Positions 1 to 8,115 of a stretch of 33,141 nucleotides of DNA are shown one piece after another. Position numbers and translations under genes: made by a program. Origin of the DNA: Luteolibacter pohnpeiensis (GTDB lineage Bacteria; Verrucomicrobiota; Verrucomicrobiia; Verrucomicrobiales; Akkermansiaceae); NCBI RefSeq assembly GCF_016595435.1, contig NZ_JAENIJ010000035.1:1-33141 (forward strand), read 5' to 3'. Every line of letters begins with the position of its first letter. The first letter of the stretch is position 1. The notes below the pieces were generated by a model. The model searched no databases, was not told the DNA's origin, and worked only from the letters and a program-made list of their open reading frames with translations.

Positions 1-92
1 GTAGGTCGTCGCCAGGTAAAAGCCCGGCTCCAAAGCAATTTGGAGCCGGGCTCCTTTTTATATACCCATCGCACGCGTAAAAATCATCCGAG
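1..92. other. Left host flank outside the prophage
   Basis: This DNA lies outside the inverted repeat that marks the left end of the element. It holds a hairpin terminator (21-59) and about 40 bases with no visible gene. The last bases (CGAG, 89-92) recur directly beyond the right end at 33047-33050, as expected for a target duplication. That it is host DNA is inferred from the repeat geometry. Confidence 0.6.
21..59. terminator. Bidirectional rho-independent terminator in the host flank
   Basis: A perfect 14-bp stem (21-34 paired with 39-52) has a GCAA loop. On the plus strand it is followed by CCTTTTT, and on the minus strand by TTTTACC, so it can stop transcripts from both sides. It probably ends a host gene left of the window. 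It may also stop late phage transcription running out of the left end, since I see no terminator between the last tail gene (stop at 162) and the end. Confidence 0.85.
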
Positions 93-144
93 CACGAGGA
101 AAGAAAAACTCGAAAAGGGTTTGAGGTAGGGCAAAGAAAAGGGT
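92..144 (+). repeat. Left end of the transposable phage: terminal inverted repeat and subterminal repeats
   Basis: GCACGAGGAAAG at 92-103 is exactly inverted at the right end (33036-33047). The similarity continues inwards with small gaps: an A/G-rich stretch, then CT-GAAAA-GGGT. The 8-mer AAAAGGGT occurs twice here (113-120, 137-144). In Mu the transposase binds several sites at each end, and these repeats are the natural candidates. The gap from here to the stop of the last tail gene at 162 holds no gene. Confidence 0.75.
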
Positions 145-161
145 GAGCGCCGCCGCCGCGA

Positions 162-1850
162 TCAAGTCGCGATGTTGTCGCGCGATGCACTCCGGAATCG
201 GTCAATCAGGGTGGAAGCCGCCGTCCGCGATGGGACGCCAAGTGTGACTTCCGCCGACAGCCTCACCAAATCAATCTCGGTGGACTCGACCAGGGCACGC
301 GCGGTTGGCCATAGGGCGTTCGGGGAGTTGAGAACGGAAAGCACTTGGCCGGGAATCGGAACCAGTGGCGCGCGCGGGCCAAACGAGGCAGACCCCTTGA
401 ATGGCAGGAAATTTTGCGCCGCAAACAAATTGTCGGCCAAGTCGGCAGGCGGAAAGATGAAATCGAAGTCCTGCTTGCGGTAGAGAGTTTGCGCGACAGC
501 ATACTCCAGATTGATCACCTTGAACTGGGCAACGGCGGTGTAAAACCAGTATTTCCGATAAGGCGCGCCGGACGTGTTGTCCGAATATCCTTGAAGTAAG
601 TAAATCAAGCCCTGGTCCTTCAGGTAGGCGACCATTGCGGACGGGTCCGCCGTCGTCCCGTCTTTCGTTTCGTAGAAGGTCCCGGAAATCAGCGCATCTT
701 CGATCAATAGATCGTAGTCGGAAACCAACCAATCCGGGATTGATTCCGACAACAGGGGAAAAACCGGATAACCAAAAGCCGTGCCGTCCGGCCTGGAAAA
801 CTTATAAGGTGCGGGCGTGTAAACGGTCCCGGTTGCTCCGCTCGATGGCGTAGACCATACCGTGTAGCTGGTGCTGGCTGGCACGGGCGTCATGGCGAAA
901 TAGGACGTGGCCGCGACAGCACCCGCCACGTTGTTATCAGAAATCGCCACCTGAGAGAATCCTGCCGCGCCCGTCTGAATCACAAAATTCTCGTAAACGT
1001 CGGTGGGTAAAACGTCGTTATTCTCCGGGCCGCTCGCCACTAGGTTTTGCGTCGCTTTCGCTGCCGCGTCCTTATCACCTGCCACCTGAGTTACGAAAAC
1101 GATCTCTTGCTTGTCGTTCCGCGTCGCGGATTGGACTTCCACCTTGGCCGGGCGATCGTCGGGCAGATCCTCCAATAAAATCTCCAAGGTGTCGTCCAGA
1201 TCGGTTCCAAGTTCCACTTTGACGACTTCCGCTTGGGATCGCCTCCGGACATTCAGGCGTGGCAATCCCGTGCCCGAATAGTCCACTTGGGTCATGGCAT
1301 CCGGTATCCATTGCATCATTTCTGCCAGCGCGCTTGCGCCGGTATATTTCGCAAAGGTCATCGGCAGCACATTGAAGGTTTCCGCGATTTCGCCTGGTTG
1401 CAGGCCAGCGCCTAAAGCCTGCAGGCGAGCGAGCAAATCCCGAATCGATTCCGATAGGTCGCCAGACTCGTATTTCACCAATGGCCGCACCGATTTCACC
1501 CCGTCCGCATCCGTCACGCTCCCCACCAGGTCAATCAATTCATAATCCTGCCATGCGTCGGAAATCGTCACCTGCCAGACTGCAGCCTCGCCCCGCTGCC
1601 AGCGCAAGCGACGTTTTGCCGTGCCGGTAAAAATCCGCCGTCCGGTGGCATCGAAGCAATGAACCTTTTGATTGGTATCCGGCACCGGCGCGGAACCGTC
1701 CGCCGGTTGTGTGAATGCGAGAGTGCCAACGCCAACACTTTGCAATGTCAAAACAGCGTCCTCGATTTGAGCTAGCTCAAAGGTCAACCGCTGATTGGCC
1801 AGCGCGAAACCGGACTCGCCGGAGACAGAAAACGGCGGGGTAAAAATCAT
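162..1850 (-). CDS. Putative tail hub / baseplate protein
   Basis: Last gene of the late operon, directly after the tape measure gene. In siphophages this place is normally taken by distal tail, hub or tip proteins. The 562-aa protein has no signal peptide or membrane segment. Its N-terminal part is rich in short beta-type segments (for example LTFELAQIEDAVLTLQ near residue 22), and the middle contains a charged beta region, as in hub proteins that form ring-like domains. I cannot name a precise family. The ATG at 1850 overlaps the tape measure stop as TGATG, so I prefer it to the GTG one codon upstream. No further tip or fibre gene follows before the phage end, so this protein probably forms the tail tip. 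The role is inferred mainly from position. Confidence 0.6.
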   Translation of the reverse strand: MIFTPPFSVSGESGFALANQRLTFELAQIEDAVLTLQSVGVGTLAFTQPADGSAPVPDTNQKVHCFDATGRRIFTGTAKRRLRWQRGEAAVWQVTISDAWQDYELIDLVGSVTDADGVKSVRPLVKYESGDLSESIRDLLARLQALGAGLQPGEIAETFNVLPMTFAKYTGASALAEMMQWIPDAMTQVDYSGTGLPRLNVRRRSQAEVVKVELGTDLDDTLEILLEDLPDDRPAKVEVQSATRNDKQEIVFVTQVAGDKDAAAKATQNLVASGPENNDVLPTDVYENFVIQTGAAGFSQVAISDNNVAGAVAATSYFAMTPVPASTSYTVWSTPSSGATGTVYTPAPYKFSRPDGTAFGYPVFPLLSESIPDWLVSDYDLLIEDALISGTFYETKDGTTADPSAMVAYLKDQGLIYLLQGYSDNTSGAPYRKYWFYTAVAQFKVINLEYAVAQTLYRKQDFDFIFPPADLADNLFAAQNFLPFKGSASFGPRAPLVPIPGQVLSVLNSPNALWPTARALVESTEIDLVRLSAEVTLGVPSRTAASTLIDRFRSASRDNIAT

Positions 1851-3553
1851 CACTTGCGAAGTTTGAATGCCTCAAAATCTTTGCGGAGTTTTTCTGAGTC
1901 AGCTTGGAACTTCATCATGGTTGCCAAAACGGTCTGCAAATTTTCATTCGTGGTAGACACTCCTGATTGTAAGCCGCCGGTCAGAGTTACTAAAGCAGCT
2001 GATAATTGCTGAATCTCATTTGCTGCAATAATATGATCAGCAGTCGCTTTAGATATGCTGTCTTTTGCAGCACTTTGTTGATCTGTAGCACTGCTGATCT
2101 TCTCCAGTTCTTCCTTTAATTGAGACGCTAGTAATTTGCTGCGCTCCGTTACACTGTCAGCCTTCGCGTTGATTTCTTCTCCCTCGAAAATTTGCTGGAT
2201 ACTTTCAATGCGCAAGTTGGCAGCTTTAATTGTGTCAGCAGCTTTTGTCTCCGCTTGGTTAGTCGAATTTACTAATTGTCGAGCCTGCTCCGACAAGTCT
2301 TTGATATTATCCTGGATTACCGAAATTTTTTCCTCTTGGGCCTTAATCTCTGCCCTTAATGTTGGATCTTCTTGGGCCTTCGCCTTTTCCAGTGATTGTT
2401 CTACCGTAGGCAGCGGTCCGAGTTCAGGAAAACCCAACCCATCAGCTGCCGCTTGTAAAAGCTGCGAGCCAGGGTCATCGGTATTCCGATATTCAGCCGC
2501 CAACTTTTCCCGACTGGCTTTTTGCTGTTCTCGCAGCGTTTGTAGAATGGCGATCTGCTTTACCAGTTCAGCTTGTTCAAGATCGCGTTGGATCTCTTTT
2601 TCCGAAGTCTGATTGTTTAGCTCTGTCACCAACTCACGAGCTTTAGCAATAATTAAAAGTTGATCATCTATCTCTCGTTTAGCAAGAGTCTGGCGACGTT
2701 TAGAAGCTGCTTTTTCAAGCTCATCAATTTCACGATATTTATCAACTTGATTGCCTAGTAATATATTGATTTTGCGCTGAGCATCGGCACTTTTTTCAGC
2801 ATTGGTAAGAAGAGATTCTGAGTATTCGGATTCTGCTTTCTTAGTTTCTTGCCAATCTTGCTTCAAGGCGGCAGCAGCCTCTTTACTGTCAGTCAGTGCT
2901 TTGCTGACAGCTGCGACACGATCCGCTTCGAGCTTTCCGGCATTGGAGATGATTTCATCCAATGAGTCAGTCAGAACTTTCGCCTCTTCTTTAGTTTTCT
3001 TGAATCGGTCAAACAGGATCGAAAAAGAGACCGCTGCAATAGAGATGGCACCGGCTAGGCCAGCCGTTCCCCCCATGGCCAGGACCAGTCCAGGAATGTT
3101 ATTGAGCACGCCGCGAATGCCGTATTGCGCATCCTCGAACCCTTGAGAAAACAACAACAGCGAGCGCGATGCATCCGCCGATGATTTGCCGACTTTCGTT
3201 GCCCCTGTTGAGAACGTGGAAGAGGACGCCGTGGTGCGGGCCATTTCGGCATCCAGATCATAGAAAGCAACTTCGGTTTTCGTGGCTTCACGAGTTGTCC
3301 GCCGTAGAAAATCTTCGATCTGATTGCCGGACCGGGCAACGGCCTGATTTTCTTCCTTGAGTCGCTGCGCGCCTGCGACCAGCCGTTCCACTTCCGCGAC
3401 TTCCGCCTCCGCTGCAGTCAGAAACCGCCCGCTGGCGTCGTTCGTGTCATTCTTCGCTTTTTCGATCTTCTGCAGCGCGGCCACAGCGGCGTCAGATCCT
3501 TTCGGATTCAGTGCCGTGTCGAAGACAAGTTGATATTTAAATTCGTCCGCCAT
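1850..3553 (-). CDS. Tail tape measure protein
   Basis: 567 aa. The N-terminal 130 residues are charged and helical. They are followed by a motif common in tape measure proteins (SQGFEDAQYGIRGVLNNIPG, about 136-155) and a long hydrophobic, Gly/Ala-rich segment (about 152-183). The rest, about 380 residues, is almost entirely predicted coiled coil rich in Glu, Lys, Gln and Ala. Such proteins fill the tail tube, set its length and are released into the membrane during DNA entry. At roughly 1.5 angstrom per residue this short version would fit a tail near 85 nm. The DNA encoding the coiled-coil part (about 1860-3050) is clearly richer in A+T than both the start of the gene and the neighbours, which points to recombination inside the gene. 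The stop overlaps the next start. Confidence 0.85.
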   Translation of the reverse strand: MADEFKYQLVFDTALNPKGSDAAVAALQKIEKAKNDTNDASGRFLTAAEAEVAEVERLVAGAQRLKEENQAVARSGNQIEDFLRRTTREATKTEVAFYDLDAEMARTTASSSTFSTGATKVGKSSADASRSLLLFSQGFEDAQYGIRGVLNNIPGLVLAMGGTAGLAGAISIAAVSFSILFDRFKKTKEEAKVLTDSLDEIISNAGKLEADRVAAVSKALTDSKEAAAALKQDWQETKKAESEYSESLLTNAEKSADAQRKINILLGNQVDKYREIDELEKAASKRRQTLAKREIDDQLLIIAKARELVTELNNQTSEKEIQRDLEQAELVKQIAILQTLREQQKASREKLAAEYRNTDDPGSQLLQAAADGLGFPELGPLPTVEQSLEKAKAQEDPTLRAEIKAQEEKISVIQDNIKDLSEQARQLVNSTNQAETKAADTIKAANLRIESIQQIFEGEEINAKADSVTERSKLLASQLKEELEKISSATDQQSAAKDSISKATADHIIAANEIQQLSAALVTLTGGLQSGVSTTNENLQTVLATMMKFQADSEKLRKDFEAFKLRK

Positions 3554-3557
3554 CGGC

Positions 3558-4256
3558 TTAATTGATTTTCACAAACCGCAAGAGGCTACCGGCTTTGATG
3601 GTCACTTCACTGCCTCCCACTTCGCTTTTGATCGTTAGTGATACTGGCGATGCTGGCGTGCTCCCTGTTAGCTTCAGGACGCCACGAATCCGCATGGTGA
3701 ACGGCAAGGTTGTTGCCGCGTTGTTCATCGCGACGGTCGTTGCAAAAGCGGTTATCAATTGAGTCGTGATGCCATCCGTCCCCGCCGCGGAATTGGTGAA
3801 ATACTCGACTTCAGCAGACAGATAGGAAGTCTGCGCACTTGGCCCTTCCAGGGAGATTTGAACGCCGGTTGTGGCGAGGGCCGTTTGCAGAATCATCAAG
3901 GCATCGATCTCGTAAAGCGCCCCCGCTTCGACCGCCACGGAAAAGCTAGGCACGGCCTCCGCCGTTACGGTGTCGTTGCTATAATCCGTCGCCAGACTCG
4001 CAGACAATACCGGAAACAATTTTCCGCTGCCGTCCGCGTATTCGATCACACGATCCGCCGTGGCGAGCGTCCGCGTTTCCGTCGTGTATCCGCCGCCGTT
4101 CGTCACGCCCACCCCGTTTGCAGTCAGCCTCAGCGGCGTTGCCGTGCCGTCGCCCATTGTGACATTGAAGCCGACAGCAAGCGTAATTCCGCCGGAGTTC
4201 AGAACGAAGGGCGCGCCCTCGCTAAAGGGGGTATTTTGAAATGTGGTAAAAGCCAT
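3558..4256 (-). CDS. Putative tail-associated protein, beta-rich, function unknown
   Basis: 232 aa, rich in Thr, Ala, Val and Gly, with alternating beta patterns and no membrane segment. The C-terminal part (LTIKSEVGGSEVTIKAGSLL) resembles a compact beta-sandwich. It lies four bases upstream of the tape measure gene in the tail operon, so it is probably a virion or tail assembly component, perhaps an exposed surface or fibre-like protein. I recognise no family. Its position between tail tube and tape measure is where tail assembly chaperones often sit, but its composition does not look like a chaperone. Confidence 0.5.
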   Translation of the reverse strand: MAFTTFQNTPFSEGAPFVLNSGGITLAVGFNVTMGDGTATPLRLTANGVGVTNGGGYTTETRTLATADRVIEYADGSGKLFPVLSASLATDYSNDTVTAEAVPSFSVAVEAGALYEIDALMILQTALATTGVQISLEGPSAQTSYLSAEVEYFTNSAAGTDGITTQLITAFATTVAMNNAATTLPFTMRIRGVLKLTGSTPASPVSLTIKSEVGGSEVTIKAGSLLRFVKIN

Positions 4257-4268
4257 GGGATGTTAGAT

Positions 4269-4781
4269 TTAAAGTGCGGACGGCGCTTGAGAAATTGCGG
4301 ATGGAGCTTGATTGATCCAGTTCGGCGTGATGCCGGGGAATAGGGTGATTTCAGAAATGGGCCGGGTCACACCGCCGCGCGCCGAATAACTCATGCGCAC
4401 CGCAAACGGGATCTTTTCCAGAATCTCCGGATTGCACCCTAACAAAACCGCATCCTTGATTTCCCAGGTATCGCCGCCCTGGATGGTAAAGCGTAATGTT
4501 CCGTCTTGTTCATAAGGCAGAATCGCCGGGTGGGAAAATTGCAGCGCACGCGCCGCGTTGTTATCATCACAGATCAACCAACGGCTCCAGGTTAGCGACC
4601 GCTGCGCGCCGCCGCTGGCACGGTTCCGCCCCCACCGCGCGCCGATGGGAGAACGGGAAACCGCATCCGCCTGGGTGGGAAATGTCGGTTCCTTGTCCAT
4701 TAGCTCGCCATAATTCAAAAGCACGATGGACGCGCCATCGTCCGGCACGAATTCGACTAACCAAATGGAACAAATTGGCAT
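4269..4781 (-). CDS. Tail-region protein of unknown function
   Basis: 170 aa with many aromatic residues (WLVEF, RWGRN, SRWLICDD) and no membrane segment. The C-terminus carries a short tandem repeat of QAPSA (QAPSAISQAPSAL). It sits in the tail operon, six bases after the preceding stop and twelve bases before the next start, so it is certainly co-transcribed with tail genes. No family recognised. It could be a structural tail protein or an assembly factor. Confidence 0.5.
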   Translation of the reverse strand: MPICSIWLVEFVPDDGASIVLLNYGELMDKEPTFPTQADAVSRSPIGARWGRNRASGGAQRSLTWSRWLICDDNNAARALQFSHPAILPYEQDGTLRFTIQGGDTWEIKDAVLLGCNPEILEKIPFAVRMSYSARGGVTRPISEITLFPGITPNWINQAPSAISQAPSAL

Positions 4782-4787
4782 ATCTCG

Positions 4788-5270
4788 TCAGGGAAGAACC
4801 GCGCCCGGCGCGCCGGGTGTGATAGTTACGGAATCGGCCAAAACCGCATCCGGCGCGGACGCATCGCCCCGAATCGCAGTGAGAACCGGGACGCCGGATG
4901 AGCCAACAGCCGGTGCCCAAGTTTCCACGTCTAGCGGGTTGATCGCAGATGAACCTACGGAAACCCATTCGCCCCCCCCGACATATCTTGCGGACCAGTG
5001 GTCCTCCACCCATTCGAGAATATAATCCTCGCCGGGATCGTCGCTTGTGAAGATTTCCCGGCCCTCGAAAATATCCGTGACGTAAAGGTGCGGAAAGTAG
5101 ACGGCCACCGCGCCCGCCAGCAGCGGTCCGGTGATGGTGATACCTTTGCGGGCGGATGCCGTGATGCCACTTGGCGGAGCTGGGGAAATCACAATGGAAT
5201 TCGACAGCTCCGCAGACGGCGCGTCCGGAGCGAGCACGCTAGAGGGTGGCAAGATGGCATCAGTAGACAT
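4788..5270 (-). CDS. Tail-region protein with duplicated terminal motif, function unknown
   Basis: 160 aa, rich in Pro, Ala, Ser and Val. The N-terminal stretch (APDAP...SNSIVISPAPPSG, about 14-35) and the C-terminal stretch (APDAV...ADSVTITPGAPG, about 138-157) look like two copies of one segment. They flank a central part with aromatic residues (DYILEWVEDHWSARYVGGG). This hints at strand exchange or an extended surface protein. It follows the putative tail tube gene after 26 bases. No family recognised. Confidence 0.5.
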   Translation of the reverse strand: MSTDAILPPSSVLAPDAPSAELSNSIVISPAPPSGITASARKGITITGPLLAGAVAVYFPHLYVTDIFEGREIFTSDDPGEDYILEWVEDHWSARYVGGGEWVSVGSSAINPLDVETWAPAVGSSGVPVLTAIRGDASAPDAVLADSVTITPGAPGAVLP

Positions 5271-5296
5271 AAGGGCGAGTTTCTTAGGGTTATTGA

Positions 5297-5836
5297 TTAA
5301 GCCGCTGCCGGAAGTTCGACAGAATTCAAGGTGCTTTTCACTACATAGAGTTCGAAGACAGGAATCGTGACTTTCTTCTCCATTGCTGGATCTTCCTTGA
5401 GTCGAATCTCACAGAAAATATCCAGGCGTGAACGGTCATTGCCGGTCGCTTGGCGATGTTGAATTTTGATCCATCCGCGGACCATTCGTTCCGCGCTGGT
5501 AAATGGAGTCTGTGCGACGCCCTCCGCCATCGCGGCACCTACACCAAAGGACAGCCGGTGATAAAGTTCAGATACTTCCTCCGTGGTTAGATCGAAGGTG
5601 TCGCCGGTATGGAAAACCTGTTTCTTGTCGCTCCATCCGCGATCCGCATCCGGACAGGAAAAAGCCTGTTCGAAGGTGAGCATGTTATGCTTCAAAATGC
5701 TGACACACCCGATTTCCAGCCATAAGGGGCTTGCGGCAGCAGGCTTGGTGTCAGTATCGGAAGTGGCGGCGGCTTCGATGGCGAAGTAAACAAAAGCGCC
5801 TGCGAAGATTCGTTGAGATAAGGCTAGTTTGGCCAT
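5297..5836 (-). CDS. Putative major tail (tube) protein
   Basis: 179 aa, no membrane segment, with mixed alpha/beta character. Sequence such as LWLEIGCVSILKHN (about 38-51) and TGDTFDLTTEEVSELYHRLSFG (about 77-98) resembles tail tube proteins of siphophages as I remember them. The gene is downstream of the tail terminator and upstream of the tape measure, where the tube gene is expected, and the size fits. The C-terminus (FELYVVKSTLNSVELPAAA) looks like the final beta strand of a tube subunit. Assignment rests on position and size more than on a diagnostic motif. Confidence 0.6.
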   Translation of the reverse strand: MAKLALSQRIFAGAFVYFAIEAAATSDTDTKPAAASPLWLEIGCVSILKHNMLTFEQAFSCPDADRGWSDKKQVFHTGDTFDLTTEEVSELYHRLSFGVGAAMAEGVAQTPFTSAERMVRGWIKIQHRQATGNDRSRLDIFCEIRLKEDPAMEKKVTIPVFELYVVKSTLNSVELPAAA

Positions 5837-5871
5837 GGGATTCGTTAATTGAGGTTATTAGGTTCCGGCGC

Positions 5872-6078
5872 TTATACGCCGACGATTTTTGCAGCGGGTG
5901 GATTCATTGCGAGAAGCACGTCAGCGCGTGATTTTTCAATCTGCATGACTTTGCCTTTCGCGTGGTGCGCGTTGTCGATGACTGCGTTTTGGTCCAGGAT
6001 CTCAATCGAGACCATGGGGTCGTTTTTGGTTGGCGCGTCCTTTTTGGTCGCTTTGGTTTCGGTCTTTTCAGCGTTCAT
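5872..6078 (-). CDS. Small conserved-type tail-region protein, unknown function
   Basis: 68 aa, very Lys-rich at the N-terminus (residues 1-22) with a more ordered C-terminal half (MVSIEILDQNAVIDNAHHAKGKV). I chose the ATG at 6078 because it overlaps the stop of the preceding gene as ATGA. A start further upstream at 6120 would give 82 aa but would run into the upstream gene. It sits between tail terminator and tail tube. No family recognised. Confidence 0.5.
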   Translation of the reverse strand: MNAEKTETKATKKDAPTKNDPMVSIEILDQNAVIDNAHHAKGKVMQIEKSRADVLLAMNPPAAKIVGV

Positions 6079-6557
6079 GATTTGTGGAGGTAGATGCAGC
6101 GTTGCAGGCGAATCCGCCACGCCGTGTAGTCAGGATCGGCGATGGGGCGGAAGCCCTTCACTTTTGTGTGATAGAAAGCGTGTTGTTCGTTCCGCAGAGA
6201 TTGATTCATGTGCAGCGTTTGCATGATGTCGTCACGGATCTGGCCACCCAGGCGAAGCTGGGAATCCACCCGGCGCGGACGCTGCGTCGTGTCGATAAAG
6301 AGTTCGATAAAAAGGTCCGTCAGGATGACCGGCGCGTCCGCATCTTCCGGATCATTATCGCCGCCGTCTTCCAGAATGATAACGTGAACCCCCTTGCATT
6401 CGCGGATGCCACGCTCGATGTCTTCGGTTGGGTCGGATTCTCCATGATGGAAAACCATGGTGTTCTTGTCCGTCAGTTCCGGCACGCCGCCTTCAGTCTC
6501 CGGAGCGATCAAAACCGCGCGGACCTTATCTAAAAATTCGTCGATGCCGAGAGCCAT
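6075..6557 (-). CDS. Putative tail terminator / tail completion protein
   Basis: 160 aa with the features of tail terminators: an N-terminal helix (GIDEFLDKVRAVL), a central strand pattern (HVIILEDGG, VILTDLFIELFIDT) and a C-terminal region with aromatic and basic residues (DYTAWRIRLQRCIYLHK). It follows an HK97 gp10-like gene and precedes the tail tube gene, the usual place of the protein that caps the tail tube before it joins the head. It is coupled to the next gene by an ATGA overlap. Sequence alone does not prove the family. Confidence 0.55.
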   Translation of the reverse strand: MALGIDEFLDKVRAVLIAPETEGGVPELTDKNTMVFHHGESDPTEDIERGIRECKGVHVIILEDGGDNDPEDADAPVILTDLFIELFIDTTQRPRRVDSQLRLGGQIRDDIMQTLHMNQSLRNEQHAFYHTKVKGFRPIADPDYTAWRIRLQRCIYLHKS

Positions 6558-6560
6558 GAT

Positions 6561-7151
6561 TTAGGATTTCTTTCTACTGGCGAGAGTCCGGAATGCCTTG
6601 TCGATCGCTGCGCCGATAATGCGGGACGAATGTTGTTCAATCGCGGTGCGAAGTGGTCGCCGTTCCGGAATGTTTACTTTGCGCGTGTGAGCGCGGACGC
6701 TTTGTTCCAGTCGGCTTTGCGGAGCACGTCCGCGAATGCCCTTTTTCTTGTTGGCGCGGATACCTCGCAAGGTGTGCGCAGCTCGCACATGAGCGCGGAC
6801 GGAAACCTCGCCACTGAAGCCGAGTTCGTGAGCTTTGAAGTATTCAACCGCCGTGCCGATGCGGCCACGATAGCCCGTGCCGGTCATCTCCACAGGTTCC
6901 GCGTGAAGGTCGCGCCGTAAGCGACCGGTGACGACTCCTAACCGATGATCGGATACCGGGAATGGCCCCTTCCCGGTGAAGTTTTGTTTCTGCGCCTCGA
7001 AAACGAGCTTTTGCAATGCCAGCGTCAAAGCGTCCTGCATCGTCCTCGATGCCTTGCCGACGCCTTCCACGATGTCGCGAATCTCACCGCCATCGGGCGA
7101 GGGTTTCGCAAAGCTAACGCGGAGCGAGAATGATGGAAAGTTCGATGCCAT
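6561..7151 (-). CDS. HK97 gp10-like / virion morphogenesis protein
   Basis: 196 aa, basic. It carries the typical elements of head-tail joining proteins of the HK97 gp10 / Mu gpG type: a helix followed by TGRLRRDL (about 75-82), a YFKAHELGF motif (about 104-112), a basic loop, and a C-terminal segment NIPERRPLRTAIEQH (about 160-174) corresponding to the conserved 'P-x-R-P-(F/L)' region. Such proteins act in completing the tail or attaching it to the head. It lies between the connector gene and the tail terminator gene, in normal order. Confidence 0.7.
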   Translation of the reverse strand: MASNFPSFSLRVSFAKPSPDGGEIRDIVEGVGKASRTMQDALTLALQKLVFEAQKQNFTGKGPFPVSDHRLGVVTGRLRRDLHAEPVEMTGTGYRGRIGTAVEYFKAHELGFSGEVSVRAHVRAAHTLRGIRANKKKGIRGRAPQSRLEQSVRAHTRKVNIPERRPLRTAIEQHSSRIIGAAIDKAFRTLASRKKS

Positions 7152-7155
7152 ATTG

Positions 7156-7764
7156 TCAGCCCATGCGGATATAAAGTTGCAGCGTTTTCAAAACGCCCGG
7201 CATCAGCTCAATCGTTGTCAGATCCAGCGCCTTGTCGTCCTTGTTGCGGCCCGCCGCTTTCGATCGAAAGATTTGCTCTGCTTCACAGATAGCGCGCACT
7301 TGGTGATACCATGCGTGGAGTAAATCATCCGGCAGCGGAGTTGCACCGGCTGGCGGCGTGGCGTCGTCGCCCTCGTCATCTTGGCACCAAAAACCGCCCG
7401 TGTTCACGATGCGCAGGGTTCGCGTGGAATCGGATGGCGCGCCGCCGAAATGGATAATTCCGGAGCGCCGTTGAATCCCCACGATCAATTCAGAAATCAC
7501 GCTTTCAGAAAGCCCGTCCTGAATGGAAACAACCGGGTTCCCTTCGATCGGGTAGCAACTCACGACCACGGATGCCAGATCCGCCGCGCATTCGAATTCC
7601 GCGTCCACAGTGCGGCGCAGTGTCCGCCCCGTGAATTGATCGAACATTGCCGCCACTCCCAGGCCGATCGTTCGCAAATCTTCGCCATACTCCCACCCGT
7701 CGCCCATGGCTCCAGGTAGGAGTCGGGCTTTGAGCGTTGGCAAGTCTCTGTAACCGGCAAGCAT
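7156..7764 (-). CDS. Head-tail connector, gp6-like
   Basis: 202 aa. The N-terminal half has the pattern of gp6-like head-tail adaptors: TLKARLLPG, a helix, then FDQFTGRTLRR (about 42-52). Beta segments and a C-terminal long helix follow (LLHAWYHQVRAICEAEQIFRS). These proteins form a ring under the portal. Next to it lie the capsid and gp10-like genes, which fits. About 40 bases separate it from the preceding small gene. Confidence 0.6.
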   Translation of the reverse strand: MLAGYRDLPTLKARLLPGAMGDGWEYGEDLRTIGLGVAAMFDQFTGRTLRRTVDAEFECAADLASVVVSCYPIEGNPVVSIQDGLSESVISELIVGIQRRSGIIHFGGAPSDSTRTLRIVNTGGFWCQDDEGDDATPPAGATPLPDDLLHAWYHQVRAICEAEQIFRSKAAGRNKDDKALDLTTIELMPGVLKTLQLYIRMG

Positions 7765-7804
7765 GGCTAGAAGTGGCGGGTTGTTAGGTTCGATCGATGG
7801 CAGC

Positions 7805-8056
7805 TTATTTCACCAGCTCGCCGAGCGCTTCCCGGCGTTCTTCGGTGACTTCGAATGAATCGCCGGGCTTGTAATACACGCCACCTTCGGAAAGGTGCGC
7901 AGTAGCGACTACGGAAACCATTTCCGGTTCGTTCGATGCGGTGGAAAGATCAATGCCGTTGTCGGCAGCGAGCTTTTCCAGTTCGTCCACCTTTGCATTG
8001 GCCGGAAAGGTGATTCCGGCAGTGGCGAGGACTTTTTGAATGTCAGCTTTTTTCAC
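7805..8056 (-). CDS. Small head-region protein with HeH/LEM-like N-terminus
   Basis: 83 aa. Residues 1-33 (KKADIQKVLATAGITFPANAKVDELEKLA) have the pattern of a short helix-extension-helix fold, seen in several phage head or DNA-associated proteins. The C-terminal part (GGVYYKPGDSFEVTEERREALGELV) resembles segments found in small proteins encoded after capsid genes. Start is GTG at 8056, the only good start in the frame. It follows the capsid gene after a gap with a strong hairpin. It may be a minor head protein; the function is not established. Confidence 0.55.
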   Translation of the reverse strand: MKKADIQKVLATAGITFPANAKVDELEKLAADNGIDLSTASNEPEMVSVVATAHLSEGGVYYKPGDSFEVTEERREALGELVK

Positions 8057-8075
8057 GATGATTTTGAGGGATGCG

Positions 8076-8100
8076 GCGGCGAGGGATCGGACCTCGCCGC
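8076..8100 (-). other. Strong hairpin after the major capsid gene
   Basis: A 9-bp GC-rich stem (8076-8084 with 8092-8100, 7-base loop) lies between the capsid stop (8116) and the next start (8056). It has no T-run behind it on either strand, so it is not a classical terminator. It may stabilise or process the capsid part of the late transcript. That use is inferred. Confidence 0.45.
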
Positions 8101-8115
8101 GCGGGTTGTTAGGGA

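Noticed and set aside
60..92. Mu-type 5'-TG terminus at the left end
   Set aside because: No TG or CA lies at a place that matches the inverted repeat on the other end.
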